Source: Colias croceus
Taxonomy: Eukaryota; Arthropoda; Insecta; Lepidoptera; Pieridae
Length of the DNA stretch: 64,000 nt
Reading direction: 5' to 3'
Assembly (NCBI RefSeq): GCF_905220415.1
Contig: NC_059538.1
Span: 4,526,001 to 4,590,000, forward strand
This document shows positions 46,731-59,429 of this stretch, piece by piece. Position 1 is the stretch's first letter; the number at the start of each line of letters is the position of its first letter. Under the pieces are notes generated by a model. It saw nothing but the letters and a program-made list of their open reading frames with translations, made no database searches and was not told the DNA's origin. The position numbers and the translations under genes were made by a program.

Positions 46731-47306
46731 ATGAATTCAAGAAAAGATATAGTGAGATGCAGCTGGGTAAGCAATGATCCATTATATGTTCAATATCATG
46801 ATGAAGAATGGGGAATACCTGAATATAATAGTCAAAAACTGTTCCAAATGCTCTGCTTGGAAGGGCAACAAGCTGGTTTATCATGGATAACAATTTTGAA
46901 GAAAAGGCAGAACTACAATGAACTTTTCCACAACTTTGATCCCTATAAAATTATTCTCCTCAAAGAAACGGATGTCCAAGACTTGTTAACCAATACAGGT
47001 ATTGTGAGACATAAAGGAAAAATAGAAGCAATTATTAATAATGCTCGATGTTATATAGAAATGAAAAATAGGGGTGTCGATTTTTCAGATTTCATTTGGA
47101 ATTTTGTAGGTAATAAACCAATAATAAATAATTGGAAGTCTATCCAGGAGGTACCATCGGAGACAGAAATATCAAAAAACTTATCAAGCTCATTAAGAAA
47201 ACAAGGATTTAAGTATGTCGGGTCTACAATCTGTTATGCATATATGCAGGCTTGTGGTTTAGTAAATGATCATATAGTCGATTGTATATACAGGAATAAA
47301 ACCTAA
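46731..47306 (+). CDS. tag: DNA-3-methyladenine glycosylase I (bacterial Tag type)
   Basis: Excises 3-methyladenine from alkylated DNA, starting base excision repair. 191 aa, full family length, one exon. It aligns with E. coli Tag over its whole length with a constant +6 offset. Zinc ligands C10, H23, H181 and C185 (E. coli C4, H17, H175, C179), catalytic-pocket E44 and W52 are all present. The stretches 'CLEGQQAGLSWITILKKRQN' and 'ICYAYMQACGLVNDHIVDC' are almost bacterial. The start context is ACCATGA, with an A at -3 and no Shine-Dalgarno. Flanked by insect genes and lepidopteran repeats; a TAA-flanked MITE begins 80 bases downstream. An AATAAA overlaps the last codons. Best read as an acquired bacterial gene adapted to the host. 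No targeting signal; at about 22 kDa it could enter the nucleus. Confidence 0.95.
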   Translation: MNSRKDIVRCSWVSNDPLYVQYHDEEWGIPEYNSQKLFQMLCLEGQQAGLSWITILKKRQNYNELFHNFDPYKIILLKETDVQDLLTNTGIVRHKGKIEAIINNARCYIEMKNRGVDFSDFIWNFVGNKPIINNWKSIQEVPSETEISKNLSSSLRKQGFKYVGSTICYAYMQACGLVNDHIVDCIYRNKT

Positions 47307-47385
47307 CAAACAACTTAATGTTTTTTTATTGCTCCATATAGGTAATAATTTATGGAAAATTTTGCAGTAAATGAAAATTCTCTAA

Positions 47386-47673
47386 TGCCTCCTCCACACT
47401 ACTCGCGAAGTTCCTCGGCGAAGTACTCGGCCGAAGTTGACTGAAGTCCGCGGTGCTACACTACACACTAGTTCAACTTCGCGAGGAGCGCATACGTTCA
47501 TATTCAGAACGAACTTCAGGTAACTTCGTGCCCTTTGACTCGGGCGCAAAAACCGACAACAAACGGAAGTCGGCCGAGGCGAGGTAAAGTTGGACGAAGT
47601 AAGCCGAAGTGCCTCTCTACATTATTCTATTCGTCTAACCTCGTTCAACTCCGCGAGTAGTGTGGAGGAGGCA
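47386..47673. mobile_element. MITE 'TGCCTCCTCCACACTAC'
   Basis: Perfect inverted ends TGCCTCCTCCACACTACTCG on both sides, flanked by TAA (47383-47385, 47674-47676). The body is full of 'gaagt/acttc' words in both directions. It lies directly downstream of the tag-like gene. Confidence 0.85.
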
Positions 47674-47899
47674 TAAGATATTAATGTTTACATGGTGATG
47701 ATGAATTGCTTAGGAAAATAAATTATAAATGTGTGTGCTAAATTTCATGAAAATCGGTGTTAGCAATTTTTGCCTGAAAGATTAGAATTATTTACCATAT
47801 AAATTCGATTCCATTGCGGCGTTAAAAACTAAAAATATATTTTTTAACAAAGTCAAAACATAGCATCATATATGTTATATGTTTTATTGAATAAATCCT

Positions 47900-48181
47900 G
47901 TGAATGAATCAACATATTTAACAGATGCTATGAGCAGTGAGCTGGCAACACTGCGTGTTTTAGATTTCATACGAGTCATAGCGCATGTTGAAATGAGAAA
48001 ATTGACTGAGGAGCGTCAACATATTTTAATCAAAGTTTCCAGTAACATTGTTGATCAACAAACTGAACAAATCCTTAGAAATGAAAACGAATTACAAAGG
48101 TCGAAGCACAGCTTCATCACAGGTTTGCCATCTGGTAAAAATAATGAACATCTACAAGCTAAATATCAAAGAATAAAATAA
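47900..48181 (+). CDS. Small coiled-coil-like ORF, unrecognised
   Basis: 93 codons, or 84 from the second ATG at 47927. An acceptor-like 'tttaacag' directly precedes ATGCTATGAGC, so this could be the last exon of a gene whose 5' part I cannot find. 'RKLTEERQHILIKVSSNIVD' and following residues are helix-forming and charged. No motif identifies it, and the ending QRIK is followed by TAA. Confidence 0.35.
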   Translation: MNESTYLTDAMSSELATLRVLDFIRVIAHVEMRKLTEERQHILIKVSSNIVDQQTEQILRNENELQRSKHSFITGLPSGKNNEHLQAKYQRIK

Positions 48182-48343
48182 TTTTTCAGACAATTTTGAC
48201 CTATTTCTAATTATTTTAGAATCCATTTAAGTTCTGTCGAGTTGTTGTGACAATTATATTATTATGTACGTAGTACATATCTGTCAACTGTGTTATTACC
48301 CTCTGGCAATCCGTTGTATACATAATACAACTTCAATTGAAAC

Positions 48344-48764
48344 CAGTGTTCGGAACCGTACAATAATTATTGTACAAACACGATAATTTTGTGCCTACGT
48401 ACGATGTACGATAGCATAGTATTATCGTGCGATAATTTCTATCATGCAAAATTCTCGAATTTATATTATTTCACCCATACAAATATGAAATTTTGACGTG
48501 TTTCATATCGAACTTTCATGGGAACAGTGAAATTTTGGGTATTTACCCAATGGGTTTCAGTGACCTGTTGATTTGACAGCAGTAGTTTAAAAAAGATTAA
48601 CTGTAGAGAACTTGCATACCTATCAATATTACAATTTATATGATTTATTTATTTATAATTGACTTTATCCTAAAAACACAATAATTTCTATCCAAATATG
48701 CTAAATTTACGATAATTTTACGCCCCTGGTACAATAATCGGTTCGCTTCAGGTTGCTAACACTG
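48344..48764. mobile_element. hAT-type MITE
   Basis: Starts CAGTGTTCGGAACCG and ends TTGCTAACACTG, flanked by a perfect 8-bp duplication ATTGAAAC (48336-48343, 48765-48772). Internal 'acgataatt' words. 421 bp, no coding capacity. Confidence 0.9.
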
Positions 48765-49231
48765 ATTGAAACCAATATTGAAACGAAGCAGTACAAATTG
48801 CGCGCTGCATGCTTTCCGTTGCGCGCGAAATTCAAAATTGTATTGAGCATAATTTTACTCAACTTCGAAGTACGAACTACGAACAGAGTGATCGCTAAGG
48901 AAACTGTATAAGGATGGGAGCTTTTGAAAATAAACAGGAAGTACATAACAGAGATTATATATTTATTGCAAGGTCATGCTTATTTTTAAAGAAGATGGAA
49001 AGGGTACATAGTTAAATATTAAACTTGTTTTACGCATGCGTGTATCTATCAGCTGATCGTGGTCCGCCCTTAGATACTATTGCCTCAGTGTAGCTCCAAA
49101 ATAGTGTAAAATTATATGATAGGTAATCCAAAATGATTTCCCATGCAATAATATCATTATTAAGTTTTTAAAATTATGATGCCATTAAAGTAATAGTTAA
49201 TTATTATATTGTACCAATAACTACTAGAAAA

Positions 49232-52200
49232 ATGAAAGCAGCAGCAATGTCCGTGTGGATTTTTATAAATTTATTATGTTTTGGAATGTGCGGTTATTTA
49301 TATTTAATCTGGTCGCAATATTGGATGAGTATAGAAAGGCAAAGGCTGTTTAGTGAATCTCAAGTAAATGTTCAAAGAAGAAGTTCCCGTTTACATTTTC
49401 AAGAAACATATCCTGATAAAATTAGTTTCCATCAATTGTTTAATCAGTCACTGTTTAGTGATGCATTTCGGAAGTCACGAAGGTCAGTGGTTCTCAAGAC
49501 TAATCAGTTTGTACAATCTAGTAAACAGAAAGTTACATCAGATCGACCGTCCGTTAATATTATTCTTAAAAGCCACGGTAGACCAAGGTTTCCTAATATA
49601 CACAAACCTATTTTAGAATTTGATAGTGATAAATATGAATGTGCCGATTTTGGAACCTCAGAATGTGACGATCAAACAAGAGAATTCAAAGAGTTGTTAT
49701 TGAAGGAATTCCATCGAGTGCTGATGAGCGATAGCAAAATATTTACGTCAGGATTAGATAGTCAGAATACGTACGATGTTAAATACGAGAGGGGAAGTTC
49801 GAGGAAGAATACACGAAAAGAAATATTGTGTGCACTGAGAGATGTTGATGTAACAACTGTGACTGCTAATGATGAACCGTTTGCAAGCCATGGATATCAT
49901 ATTCCTAAATTTCCTTTGCAAGAACACCGATCTTTCAATATGTGTGCTGTCGTAACAAGTGCCGGAGCATTGAGAAATTCTAGATTTGGCGAATTTATAG
50001 GTAGGTCAATAATTTATGAAACTGTTAATACACTCTTTATACTTATAGTTTTGTCTATGCAGTAAACTTTAAGATTATCGTTTTGTGTGTGAAGTGGGTA
50101 CATATTAACTTATTAGCTACCTATATTGTTAGATATCGAGACCAGATCGAACTTGACTATCGAAAGACCCATGACTATTTTTAATTCAATTAATTTTAAT
50201 CCATTTTTTTATAAATAATTTTATATAGATTACTTTGTATTAGCATATTGAGCAGCTTCTCTACAAAGTTCATCAGCAGATTTACAGATACCTAGCGTTC
50301 AATGAACAAATTATGCTTATTGATGCAGATGAACACGTGGCTCGGCCATGACGTAGACAATAATTATATATATAATTAATAATCACTAGAAATACTGGTT
50401 ATGAATCACGAGCACTAATAAATGATTTAAGTATTCCACGACTGCAATAAATAGTGAATAAAATATGTGATCAAATTCTTGATACACGTAACTAGGTACA
50501 TACATAAGTATTTATGTATTTTTCTGACCCAGAATTATTTTTAAACGATTAGTAATTAAGAATTCAGAATTATTTTTAAAAGTGCCGACAAACTCTGAAA
50601 CCGGAAATTAAAAACTAACTGAAGCAGTAAGTCTTTACCTACTTTTATCATGTTTAAAAATCTTTACGTGTTAATCAACGATCTAGTTAAGATCACATTT
50701 CAGGGTACAGTAATGGTAATTGTTTCGCACCACCATTTCGCGGAACTAAGCCGGTGCAGGCACTTTGATGATTCACAGGTTTATTAAAATCAATTGTTTC
50801 AATCCAGATTCTACACACACACAAATTCCACGAGAATCGGTCGAGCCACTTCAGGGGAGTTTAAATAAACATTCTAAAAATATAAGCCCAATAAAGGGTC
50901 TAAAAATCTCGTGAACTCTTTATGATTTATAATAGAACTAGCGGTCCGCCCCGGCTTCGCCCGTGGTACATATTCACGTTTTCTCTACATAAGAAAATAA
51001 AGAACCATCCTCGAACTTCAAGGAATATTATAAAAAAATAATTAACGAAATCGGTTCAGCCGTTCTCAAGTTATGCGCTTACCAACACATTTTGGGATTC
51101 ATTTTTATATTATAGACTAGCGGTCCGCCCCGGCTTCGCCCGTGGTACATTTTTACGTTTTCTCTCCATAAGAACCATCCTCGTACTTCAAGAAATGTAA
51201 TAAAAAAAAGAATTAACGAAAGCGGTTCAGTTGTTCTCGAGTTATGCGCTTACCAACACATTTTGCGATTCATTTTTATTTTTTATATTATAGATTATAA
51301 TATTATGTTAAATGTCACCATGTGTTAGGTATACAGGCAGCTGTTGCTACAGCAATGCTTATTAAAATTGGTAAAATGGTACACCATTGCTTGTTAAAAT
51401 AATTGTAAGTACCTATCTATCGTTAACAATCAACATCATACTTCCAGCCGGTCTTTGCATAAGTCATAATTTCTTCAGCGAAGATAAGAAGTAGCTCTGC
51501 GTTCGAAACGTAGTGTTTTAGCAATATTTATGTAAATTTAGTGGTCGTAGTAGGTGTGACTATGTGTGCCGTGTGGCGATGGGTGATCGACCGTTGTGCA
51601 GTTATCGCATCGGATCTTGGCTTTGTGAAGGCATTGTCATGCACAACGAGCAGCTTTCGAAGAACGGCCCAAATCGTATGCGAATTACAGAATGTTAGTA
51701 TCGCTTACTCATATGATGCTAATAAATAGGATCGTGATATTGCACATATTGTAATGAGGTAAAATCGTCTGCTACAACCATTGATATGGGTTTCTTTAAT
51801 ACATAACTATATCAATGACTAAAATCCATCTAATTTGATTTTCTAAAGTATGTTATGTGTTTATTAAAACCAACTAAGTATATAGTAGTCCACTGAAACT
51901 TCGCCCGTTACGTTACGTTATGTTTACGTTTTCTCTCCATAAGAACCAGCCTCGTAGTTCAAGGAATATTATAAAAAAATAATTATCAGACCAAGAGAAA
52001 TATGGATTCATTTTTATAAATTAAGTTGAGATTATCAGTTATGCAGGAAATGTTCGCCAAGTCTTCTTGTTCGATTTTCTGATAATTATTATTTAATTTA
52101 CAAGATATATCAATCACTGTTGTGAGAAGTAGGAAGTAAGTAATCAAATATTAATAAAATACTGAATATTTTTGATATTTATTGTTGGAAATATTATTAT

Positions 52201-55200
52201 ACACAATATTATTATTCTCTTCTCCATAATACTCGGGTACCACCAGAAGGACGGTACCCGGATCTTTGGAAGGCTTACGTGGGGACACGGATCCAACACG
52301 CAGAGGGCCTTTCGAGACTTTTAATGTGTTGTGGGACACCAGCCGCAGCCTGCCCATGACTGCACTATAGAGATACAGCCCTAGGCAGTCCGCGGCCGAT
52401 GTAGGACTATTGCAGGGTATGGAAATTTAATAATTGGGCTATGGATTGGGATGCTAAATGGACTGGTACTGGGGACTATGGGAAACTATGGCACCTGCCT
52501 TTCTACTAAAAGAAAGTAAAAATATGTTGGCAGGTAGTGACTCGCCCTCTCACTGTATGGGCCCCCGAAATAAGTCGCTGCAATATTGCGACAAGGGGGC
52601 AACATATTGTGAGCAGCTAAGGGTGGAGAGGCGTCCCTGGACTTTAAACGACGATCACGCGCTCCCTGATGGTCCAGCATCACGTGCCCACTCGCCACTT
52701 ACGCTTCGCTTCCACCCTTCGAGCTAAAAGCTCTCGCGACTCCACTCTCCTCTGTCCTCGTCAGGCTTCACTCCGACCGGCCGGTGAAGGCAAGCCGGAG
52801 ATGAAGTCAGGGGCCTCCACTCGGTTCCCGCGGGGTCGCTATTCCCCGACACCCCGCCACAAGGTGTCCTGCGGGTTGGCTGATTGCACGGGTGGGATAT
52901 CTATTATCACGTAAACAATAGATATCCCAACCGTGGGCGATGGGGTCGTCACATCCCTACGCCCTTATACATAATATTATTATTAAAAGTCATAAGTCAA
53001 GCAAATTACTTACCGAGTTCTAATGTGGGTACCTTCTATTATGAGTTTATTTTCAAGATAATATTATGATGTATATTCCCAACGTACAATCTTCTTCTAA
53101 TATATAAAAATCAATGCCACTTTTCGTTGTAATTCCATAACTCGAGAACGGCTGAACCGATTTCGATAATTCTTTTTTTATTATATTCCTTGAAGTACGA
53201 GGATGGTTCTTATGTAGAGAAAACGTAAACATGTACCACGGGCGAAGCCGGGGCGGACCGCTAGTAATATATATAAATCTCGTGTCACAATGTTTGTCCT
53301 CAATGGACTCCTAAACCACTTAACCGATTATAATAAAATTCGCACACCATGTGCAGTTCGATCCAACTTGAGAGATAGGATAGTTTAAACATGTAGGTAC
53401 CACGGGCGAAGCCGGGGCGGACCACTAGTATGTATATATGTAACTCCCAACCTCATGATATTCATGACTTTATTTTCTGCATTTATTATTCGAAGACAGT
53501 TTACTATTTAAAAGTCCAGGAGCTCTATTTTTTCTGACCGCCCATTAAAATTTATGAGCAAAAGCGCTGATACGATACATATTGTTGTATGAAATTATGG
53601 GGAAATAATTTTGCACAATTTCCATTCATTCTAATATATATAAATCTCGTGTCACAATGTTTGTCCTCAATGGACTCCTAAACCACTTAACCGATTATAA
53701 TAAAATTCGCACACCATGTGCAGTTCGATCCAACTTGAGGGATAGGATAGTTTAAACATGTAGGTACCACGGGCGAAGCCGGGGCGGACCACTTGTATGT
53801 ATATATGTAACTCCCAACCTCATGATATTCATGACTTTATTTTCTGCATTTATTATTCGAAGACAGTTTACTATTTAAAAGTTCAGGAGCTCTATTTTTT
53901 CTGACCGCCCATTAAAATTTATGAGCAAAAGCGCTGATACGATACGTACATATTGTTGTATGAAATTACGGGGAAATAATTTTGCACAATTTCCATTCAT
54001 GTTTAAATTAATATTCGATATAATTATGCGAATACCAGTAAGGTATGTGGAATGTCTTGTTATGCGCAGATGGGTTGATTTATTCATGATTATCACGATC
54101 TAAGCCCTCAGAAATGCACGGCCATCGGATATGCTGTTATGGTAGTTGGAAACAAATGATACGGCGCCATTGGCGGCGCCAGAGTCTTATTTATGTAAAA
54201 TTAGTGTGTTTATATAAGACAAATCAGAATAAGTCAGAATAAGGCCGGAATCATACTTGCTTTTATTCGGGGCGTTTTGATGCAGGTTTTTTTTTACATA
54301 ATAACTGTACGAAATCAGATATGCACATACCTACTTACCTACCTATGTTATAAAATGTTCCCTAATCCTACTTGTAGAGACTTTATTACCTACCTTTTAA
54401 GCGGACTCATGTTGATGGAATTTCACTTATTTCGATGATATTTTAATTATTTTGAAATAAAAATTGCGTCTGGCACCTATATAACAACGAAAAAAACGTC
54501 TTGCAATAAAAAATGTATGTCTAATGGATCTATCTAAAGGCAAACGATTAAAAATTACGCGTTAAAAAATGACTTTAAATTAAGGATATTTTCCTGTGCA
54601 GATAAGATGCGCACTATTAAACGCAACCACTGCGGCCAGCCAGACAGCCCGGACTGTAACCGAAATAGCAAGAGGAACAGCATATCAAAGAACCAACTAT
54701 ACTAAAATGCTCACTTGTCAACGTTGCTACCTCCTAGAATAATAGTAAAGTTACGAACGCGAAGTTCAGCGATTGAATAAAAATTAACCTTTCATTTCAC
54801 TCAACATTGTTTCGTTATCCTGTAAGAGTTCTGCAATTTATTAAAATCTAATTCTAATCTATCTATTCTAATTCTATTAAAATCTATATATATAAAACTC
54901 AAAGGTGACTGATATAGTGATCTATCAACGCACAGCCCAAACCACTGGACGTATCGGGCTGAAATTTGGCATGCAGGTAGATGTTAGGACGTAGGCATCC
55001 GCTAAGAAATCATAGGAAAGTCGTGGGCGGAAGCTAGTGGTTAATAAAAATATTTAACATTTATATGTAGAGGTGCCTGAAATTCAGAATGTTTATTTCA
55101 TGTTTAAAAAAATTTAAAAAAGAGCGTCTCCGTAAAATTAATCCTGGATTTTTCTTAATAATTGACGCTTTTTATTACGCACTTTTATAAAGTAAGAGTA

Positions 55201-58200
55201 GAATCACAGAATACATAATAGTAGCTAAACGCTAGTAAGTAGAATAGAGAAATTGTCCTTCCTTTGATGTATTTATTATGTGACGTATTGATAGTAGGTT
55301 GTGTAGTAATTTAGTAGTCATTACAGCTGTTATTTATTTATTTATTTAACACTTTATTGTGCAAGAAACAAAATATACATAAAGGTTACAATAACAAAAA
55401 AATAAAGAAGCACAATACACTGATCTCTGCCAGACAACCACGTTAATAACATTATTAGGTACGTCACGACCTATAGGTACCTAACTGTTTGTCACTAACA
55501 CTGCCTCTAAAATCAGTAAGGTAAACCTCGTTCACTTTTCCATAAAACTCGTTTCCAGAGTACGCAAATCACTTACGTAGGTACGGCACACAAAAATGAG
55601 GTTTACGATGAATCATTTCACAAATAATTTTATTTAAGTTTCATCGTATTAGTCACCGCAACCGCATGCTTGGTCTTTGTCCTTTCTCGAAAGCTGTGAT
55701 AAATTATAGCCTAGGCATCAAACACGTGCCTCAACATTTATTACGAATAAAAAATTGTTTGGAACATACATTGTTGGACATACATGAGCTGCCTTCTCAT
55801 GAATTTTACTGCCTTGCCTCTTTACCTTTGAAATATGCTACGTAAATAATGACGTACCTTAAATTCCTAGCATCGACATTTGTCATGAATAAAATATAAC
55901 TAGTTATGTACAGCCTTAAATTAATAAATTTTAATAGTAATTAGTGATTAATGTAATTTAGATGCAAGTTATTTCTTTGATGTAATCCTTTGATTCAATT
56001 AGTGTATGGGTAATTAATATTTGTATTGCGATTTTCAATGTAGGTATACTCACATGGAATAGGAATTAGCTAGTAGGTACATAGGTACCTATTAAGTAGT
56101 GCAATAATTTGAGTCAGTAAGTACCTAAATATTAATAAATAGATACGAAATGGACATTTTTATATCTATATTTTTTGTATTTACCAATATTCCAAATTCC
56201 AATTAATGCTTATAGGATATTCACAATTGATGCATTTGTCTTATAAGTTTTCGAAGAAGTGATATGGTCTCTTCATTATTTACAGTGAGTTCTTGTTAAT
56301 TGGAAGCAATGTCATACGGTCACGTACCCTCGCACGATTTATTTGACTTTAGGATCAGCGTTTCGACTACAAGCACTTTCCTTAGTTTTTAATATTGTAA
56401 TATCATCCACATTTAATAGATATTATTTAGAAATTGTATAAGTTTTAGGTAACTTCTAATTTTGTAATTGTAGGTGTCTGTTAGGTATAAACGCAATTTA
56501 ATAAAACTTTATCAATTGCTTCAACAACGTTATTGCACAATTTATAAAAAATTGAAAAACTATAATTTGCTACATAATTGCACCAATCTATCGGCTGCAA
56601 TTACCTCGTGTCAAAGATTATTAGATTAGGTATTTATTTGTTATAGGTATTATGTTTTTTTTTTCAATTTGTTCGGAAAACAAAATGGCTAAAGTTCTAG
56701 AGTAGGTAATTAAGATGTATAACAAATGTCACAAATGGTGACGATTTCTGCACACAATAGAATTGCTTCAGACAATTAAAACCATTAATAATGTATCACA
56801 AACATTATTTAACGGTTTCATCGTTAGCTTTGATTTGTGCCATTTTAAACTGTCGTCTTCCACGTGGTATTATTAATAATTATTAAGTACCTATTGATTT
56901 CACTTGTAGGTATTAAAACTAACAATTATAAGTAATAGATATTATTTGTTTGCTTAAACACAATCTCGTACACTGTACACGTAGTACAACAGTACAGTAC
57001 AGTACACGTACATATTTAAATAGTTAGATATATTTATTAATTATTTATTTATTGTACTTCTAACTACTTACTTCAGGATAATCTTATGGTGGTTTGTTAC
57101 TAAAAATAAAACTGTTTGTATTGTATCTAAGACTTCATAATATGCTGAAATTAAGCTTCATAGCTGTATTTCTTAAAATTTAAAGTAACTGAATTCCAGC
57201 GAAATCTAAAGTTATATTAACTATCAATATACCTAGGAATAATCACCCCCGCACCACCTCCAAACAATTAATTTTATAAAACGGCTATAAAATATGTAAC
57301 AATAAAAGAGAACGCTATCAGATCGTATTTAAGTACAATTATCAACAAATCAAGAACATAGGTCAAGGATAAGTTCTATAAGAAAAAAGTGAACGTTTCC
57401 CTCAATAATAGATAATAATCAAATGTAATTATAAAGTCTTTTATTGTTAATCGCGTTGTTTACTTCCATTGTTCCGCTTTCTTGCAAGGTACTGCATGTG
57501 TGGATTCTTAATTTTATTCTCTAAGTAAAAAACGCAACAATGCCACTAATTAAATTTAAAATATAACGATAATCAAACCCGATGTTATTACGAAATTGAT
57601 TTATTGTTGTTTTCAACGAATGATACTTTTATTGAAGTTTAATTTATGAGTGCAAATGAAATAATACTCTATTCGTGTGAAATAATAGGAATAGCGATTT
57701 GCGATCGTAAATTGTTATCAAAAGTTTGTAATATTATTTCGTCTCAGGATTTTACATCACATGCCAATTTCCTTTTTTCTCCTATATTTTGTCGGAAGCA
57801 TCTGGGTAGAGCTATGCTAAAAACACCGTTTACAATTCTGAAGCGTGTACTTTATATTAATCTTTTAGTATGAAAAGTTACAAACCCCTTATTTTTGACA
57901 AAATGTAAAAAAAAAAAAAAAACAATTTAAAATTTCAGATTCACACGATATGGTGCTCAGGTTCAACAACGCGCCAACTGAAAATTATACTGAAGATGTG
58001 GGATCTAAAACTACCTTTCGTATCCTTAACTCGCAAGTAAGTGCTATTTTTAATATCAAACTCTCATAATTATTTCTTAGAAATCATTTAATATCTACAA
58101 AAAGCTGAAAATATTTTTCAAATTTCCACATTTTTCATAAATACTTTAATTATGTACAAGATGTTATCAATTATTTAAAATCAAATAACGCATGTATCTA

Positions 58201-59389
58201 AAATTTTTAGTTATTCATACAAAATTAAAGATATATTTAATTTACAGGTTGTAGCAAAGCCAGAATTTCGATTTCTGGAAAATTCCCTTTACAAAAATGT
58301 ATCTATACTAATTTGGGATCCAGCGAATTTTTCCTCTAGTCTCCAAGACTGGTATGATCACCCAGATTTTCCACTATTTTCGGTGTATAAAAAGTAAGTA
58401 TTCATATTATTATATTTGGTATTTTTTAGTATTAAAATAAGTCCACTTATTTTAGAAATTTGCGTTAATTATATTAGTTAAAATAAATACATGACCAATG
58501 AACAAATAATTTGACAGATATAGAAACTACACTAAAGCGTTTAAAACCGTTTATTTTTGTATCAAGTTTTTTGCCACCATTAAAAAAAAAATGTTTAAAT
58601 AAATGATTATTTTTTTAGGTTGTTGAAGGAAAGGCCAAACGCTGACGTGCATTTACTTAACCCATTGGTCCTGTGGAAATTATGGACTGTACTACAAGAT
58701 TCATCGCCCTACAGGCTGAGGCGAAATCCCCCATCTTCGGGTTTCATAGGTAGAGTTTTTGATGTTTTATGTCCATTCACAAATTACGATTTATGATTTG
58801 TAAAATCTTTTTGAGGAGCTAACCATAAAAGTAAATACATACACTCAAAACGCTACCTTTTAATATACTTACTTGATTTTATTCAAATAATTAGTATTTT
58901 ATTATTTTATAGAAGTAACAACATACAAATCGTAAGCTTATATTTTTATTAACTAGATATTCTCTTCACAATCGAGAGCGTTGGCATTGCGGCGATTACG
59001 AATAAACATCTACAATGACGATCGATTATAGATATTAGGCACTCTATACTATCGTGATTGCCTCTACTCGCCCAACGCTGTTGATTGTGAAGACGGCCCT
59101 TAACATAAGTCCTACAATTACAGTGGACAAATTATAATTTCCAGGTATCTGGTTCGCGCTCCACCGTTGCAACCGCGTCCGCGTGTTCGAGTACGTACCT
59201 TCAGTGCGTGCGACGCGACGTTGTCACTATTACCTCTCCAATGAGGACGCTGGCTGCACCCTCGGGGCTTGGCATCCTCTAGCACAGGAGAAGGCCTTGG
59301 CTGAGAAGATACGGGATAATTCTGATACGGATGTGTTTCAGAGAGGGTTTATTGATATACCAGGGTATGGGCGGGTGTGTGATGGATAG
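49232..59389 (+). CDS. SiaT: Beta-galactoside alpha-2,6-sialyltransferase (ST6Gal type, GT29)
   Basis: Golgi type II enzyme that moves sialic acid from CMP-sialic acid to galactose/GalNAc ends of N-glycans; insects have one such gene. Exons: 49232-50000, 57939-58036, 58248-58393, 58619-58749, 59145-59389; 1389 nt, 462 aa, like the fly enzyme. Short N-tail, membrane anchor at about 7-27, a poorly conserved stem, then sialylmotif L from C238 (CAVVTSAGALRNSRFGEFID, SHDMVLRFNNAP). Motif S is 'PPSSGFIGIWFALHRCNRVR', motif III is CHYY, and motif VS is HPLAQEKA with its H-x4-E. The ending PGYGRVCDG parallels vertebrate ST6Gal. All expected catalytic motifs are intact. Intron 1 (7.9 kb) is rich in Helitrons. 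Confidence 0.95.
50939..51296 (-). mobile_element. Two adjacent Helitron copies
   Basis: Two minus-strand copies of the 'ggcgaagccggggcggaccg' Helitron, with CTAG at 50939-50942 and 51117-51120. The 3' end of the second joins the 5' end of the first, a tandem arrangement. A decayed relative lies at about 51895-52015. SiaT intron 1. Confidence 0.7.
52230..52970. repeat. GC-rich unclassified repeat with terminal hairpin
   Basis: A sharply GC-rich block in AT-rich intron DNA, including 'ctccgaccggccggtgaagg' and 'ggggtcgctattccccgaca'. Near its right end is a hairpin, GGGATATCTATT ... AATAGATATCCC (52902-52933). Open frames on both strands have no recognisable protein. Probably part of a retroelement. 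Confidence 0.4.
53096..53264 (+). mobile_element. Helitron, complete-looking
   Basis: Starts 'tctaatatataaaaatcaat' and runs through 'gctgaaccgatttcgataat' to 'gcgaagccggggcggaccg' and CTAG (53261-53264) before T. Confidence 0.75.
53264..54000 (+). repeat. Tandem duplication, ~367 bp x 2, carrying a Helitron
   Basis: 53264-53630 and 53631-54000 are nearly identical. Each begins with a short Helitron ('tctcgtgtcacaatgtttgt' to 'gcggaccac' CTAG or CTTG) followed by the same 200 bp of unrelated sequence. The duplication postdates the Helitron insertion. Confidence 0.85.
54001..57938. other. Rest of SiaT intron 1
   Basis: Contains a Helitron at about 54885-55036 ('tctatatatataaaactcaa' to 'ggcggaag' CTAG) and the dispersed repeat at 55331-55414. 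Otherwise it is AT-rich sequence in which I see no gene. Confidence 0.5.
55331..55414. repeat. Dispersed repeat 'ttaacactttattgt', copy 2
   Basis: Second copy of the 28551-28632 repeat, with a TTTA run and 'acactttattgtgcaagaaa'. Confidence 0.5.
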
Positions 59390-59429
59390 TATGAAAGAGT
59401 TACTTAGGTAATTTTGTTAATAGCAGGAA

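Noticed and set aside
51541..51729. 62-codon ORF in SiaT intron 1
   Set aside because: No motif, surrounded by decayed Helitron sequence; probably repeat-derived.
52458..52914. Overlapping open frames in the GC-rich block
   Set aside because: Frames on both strands are open because stop codons are rare at high GC; no protein family recognised.
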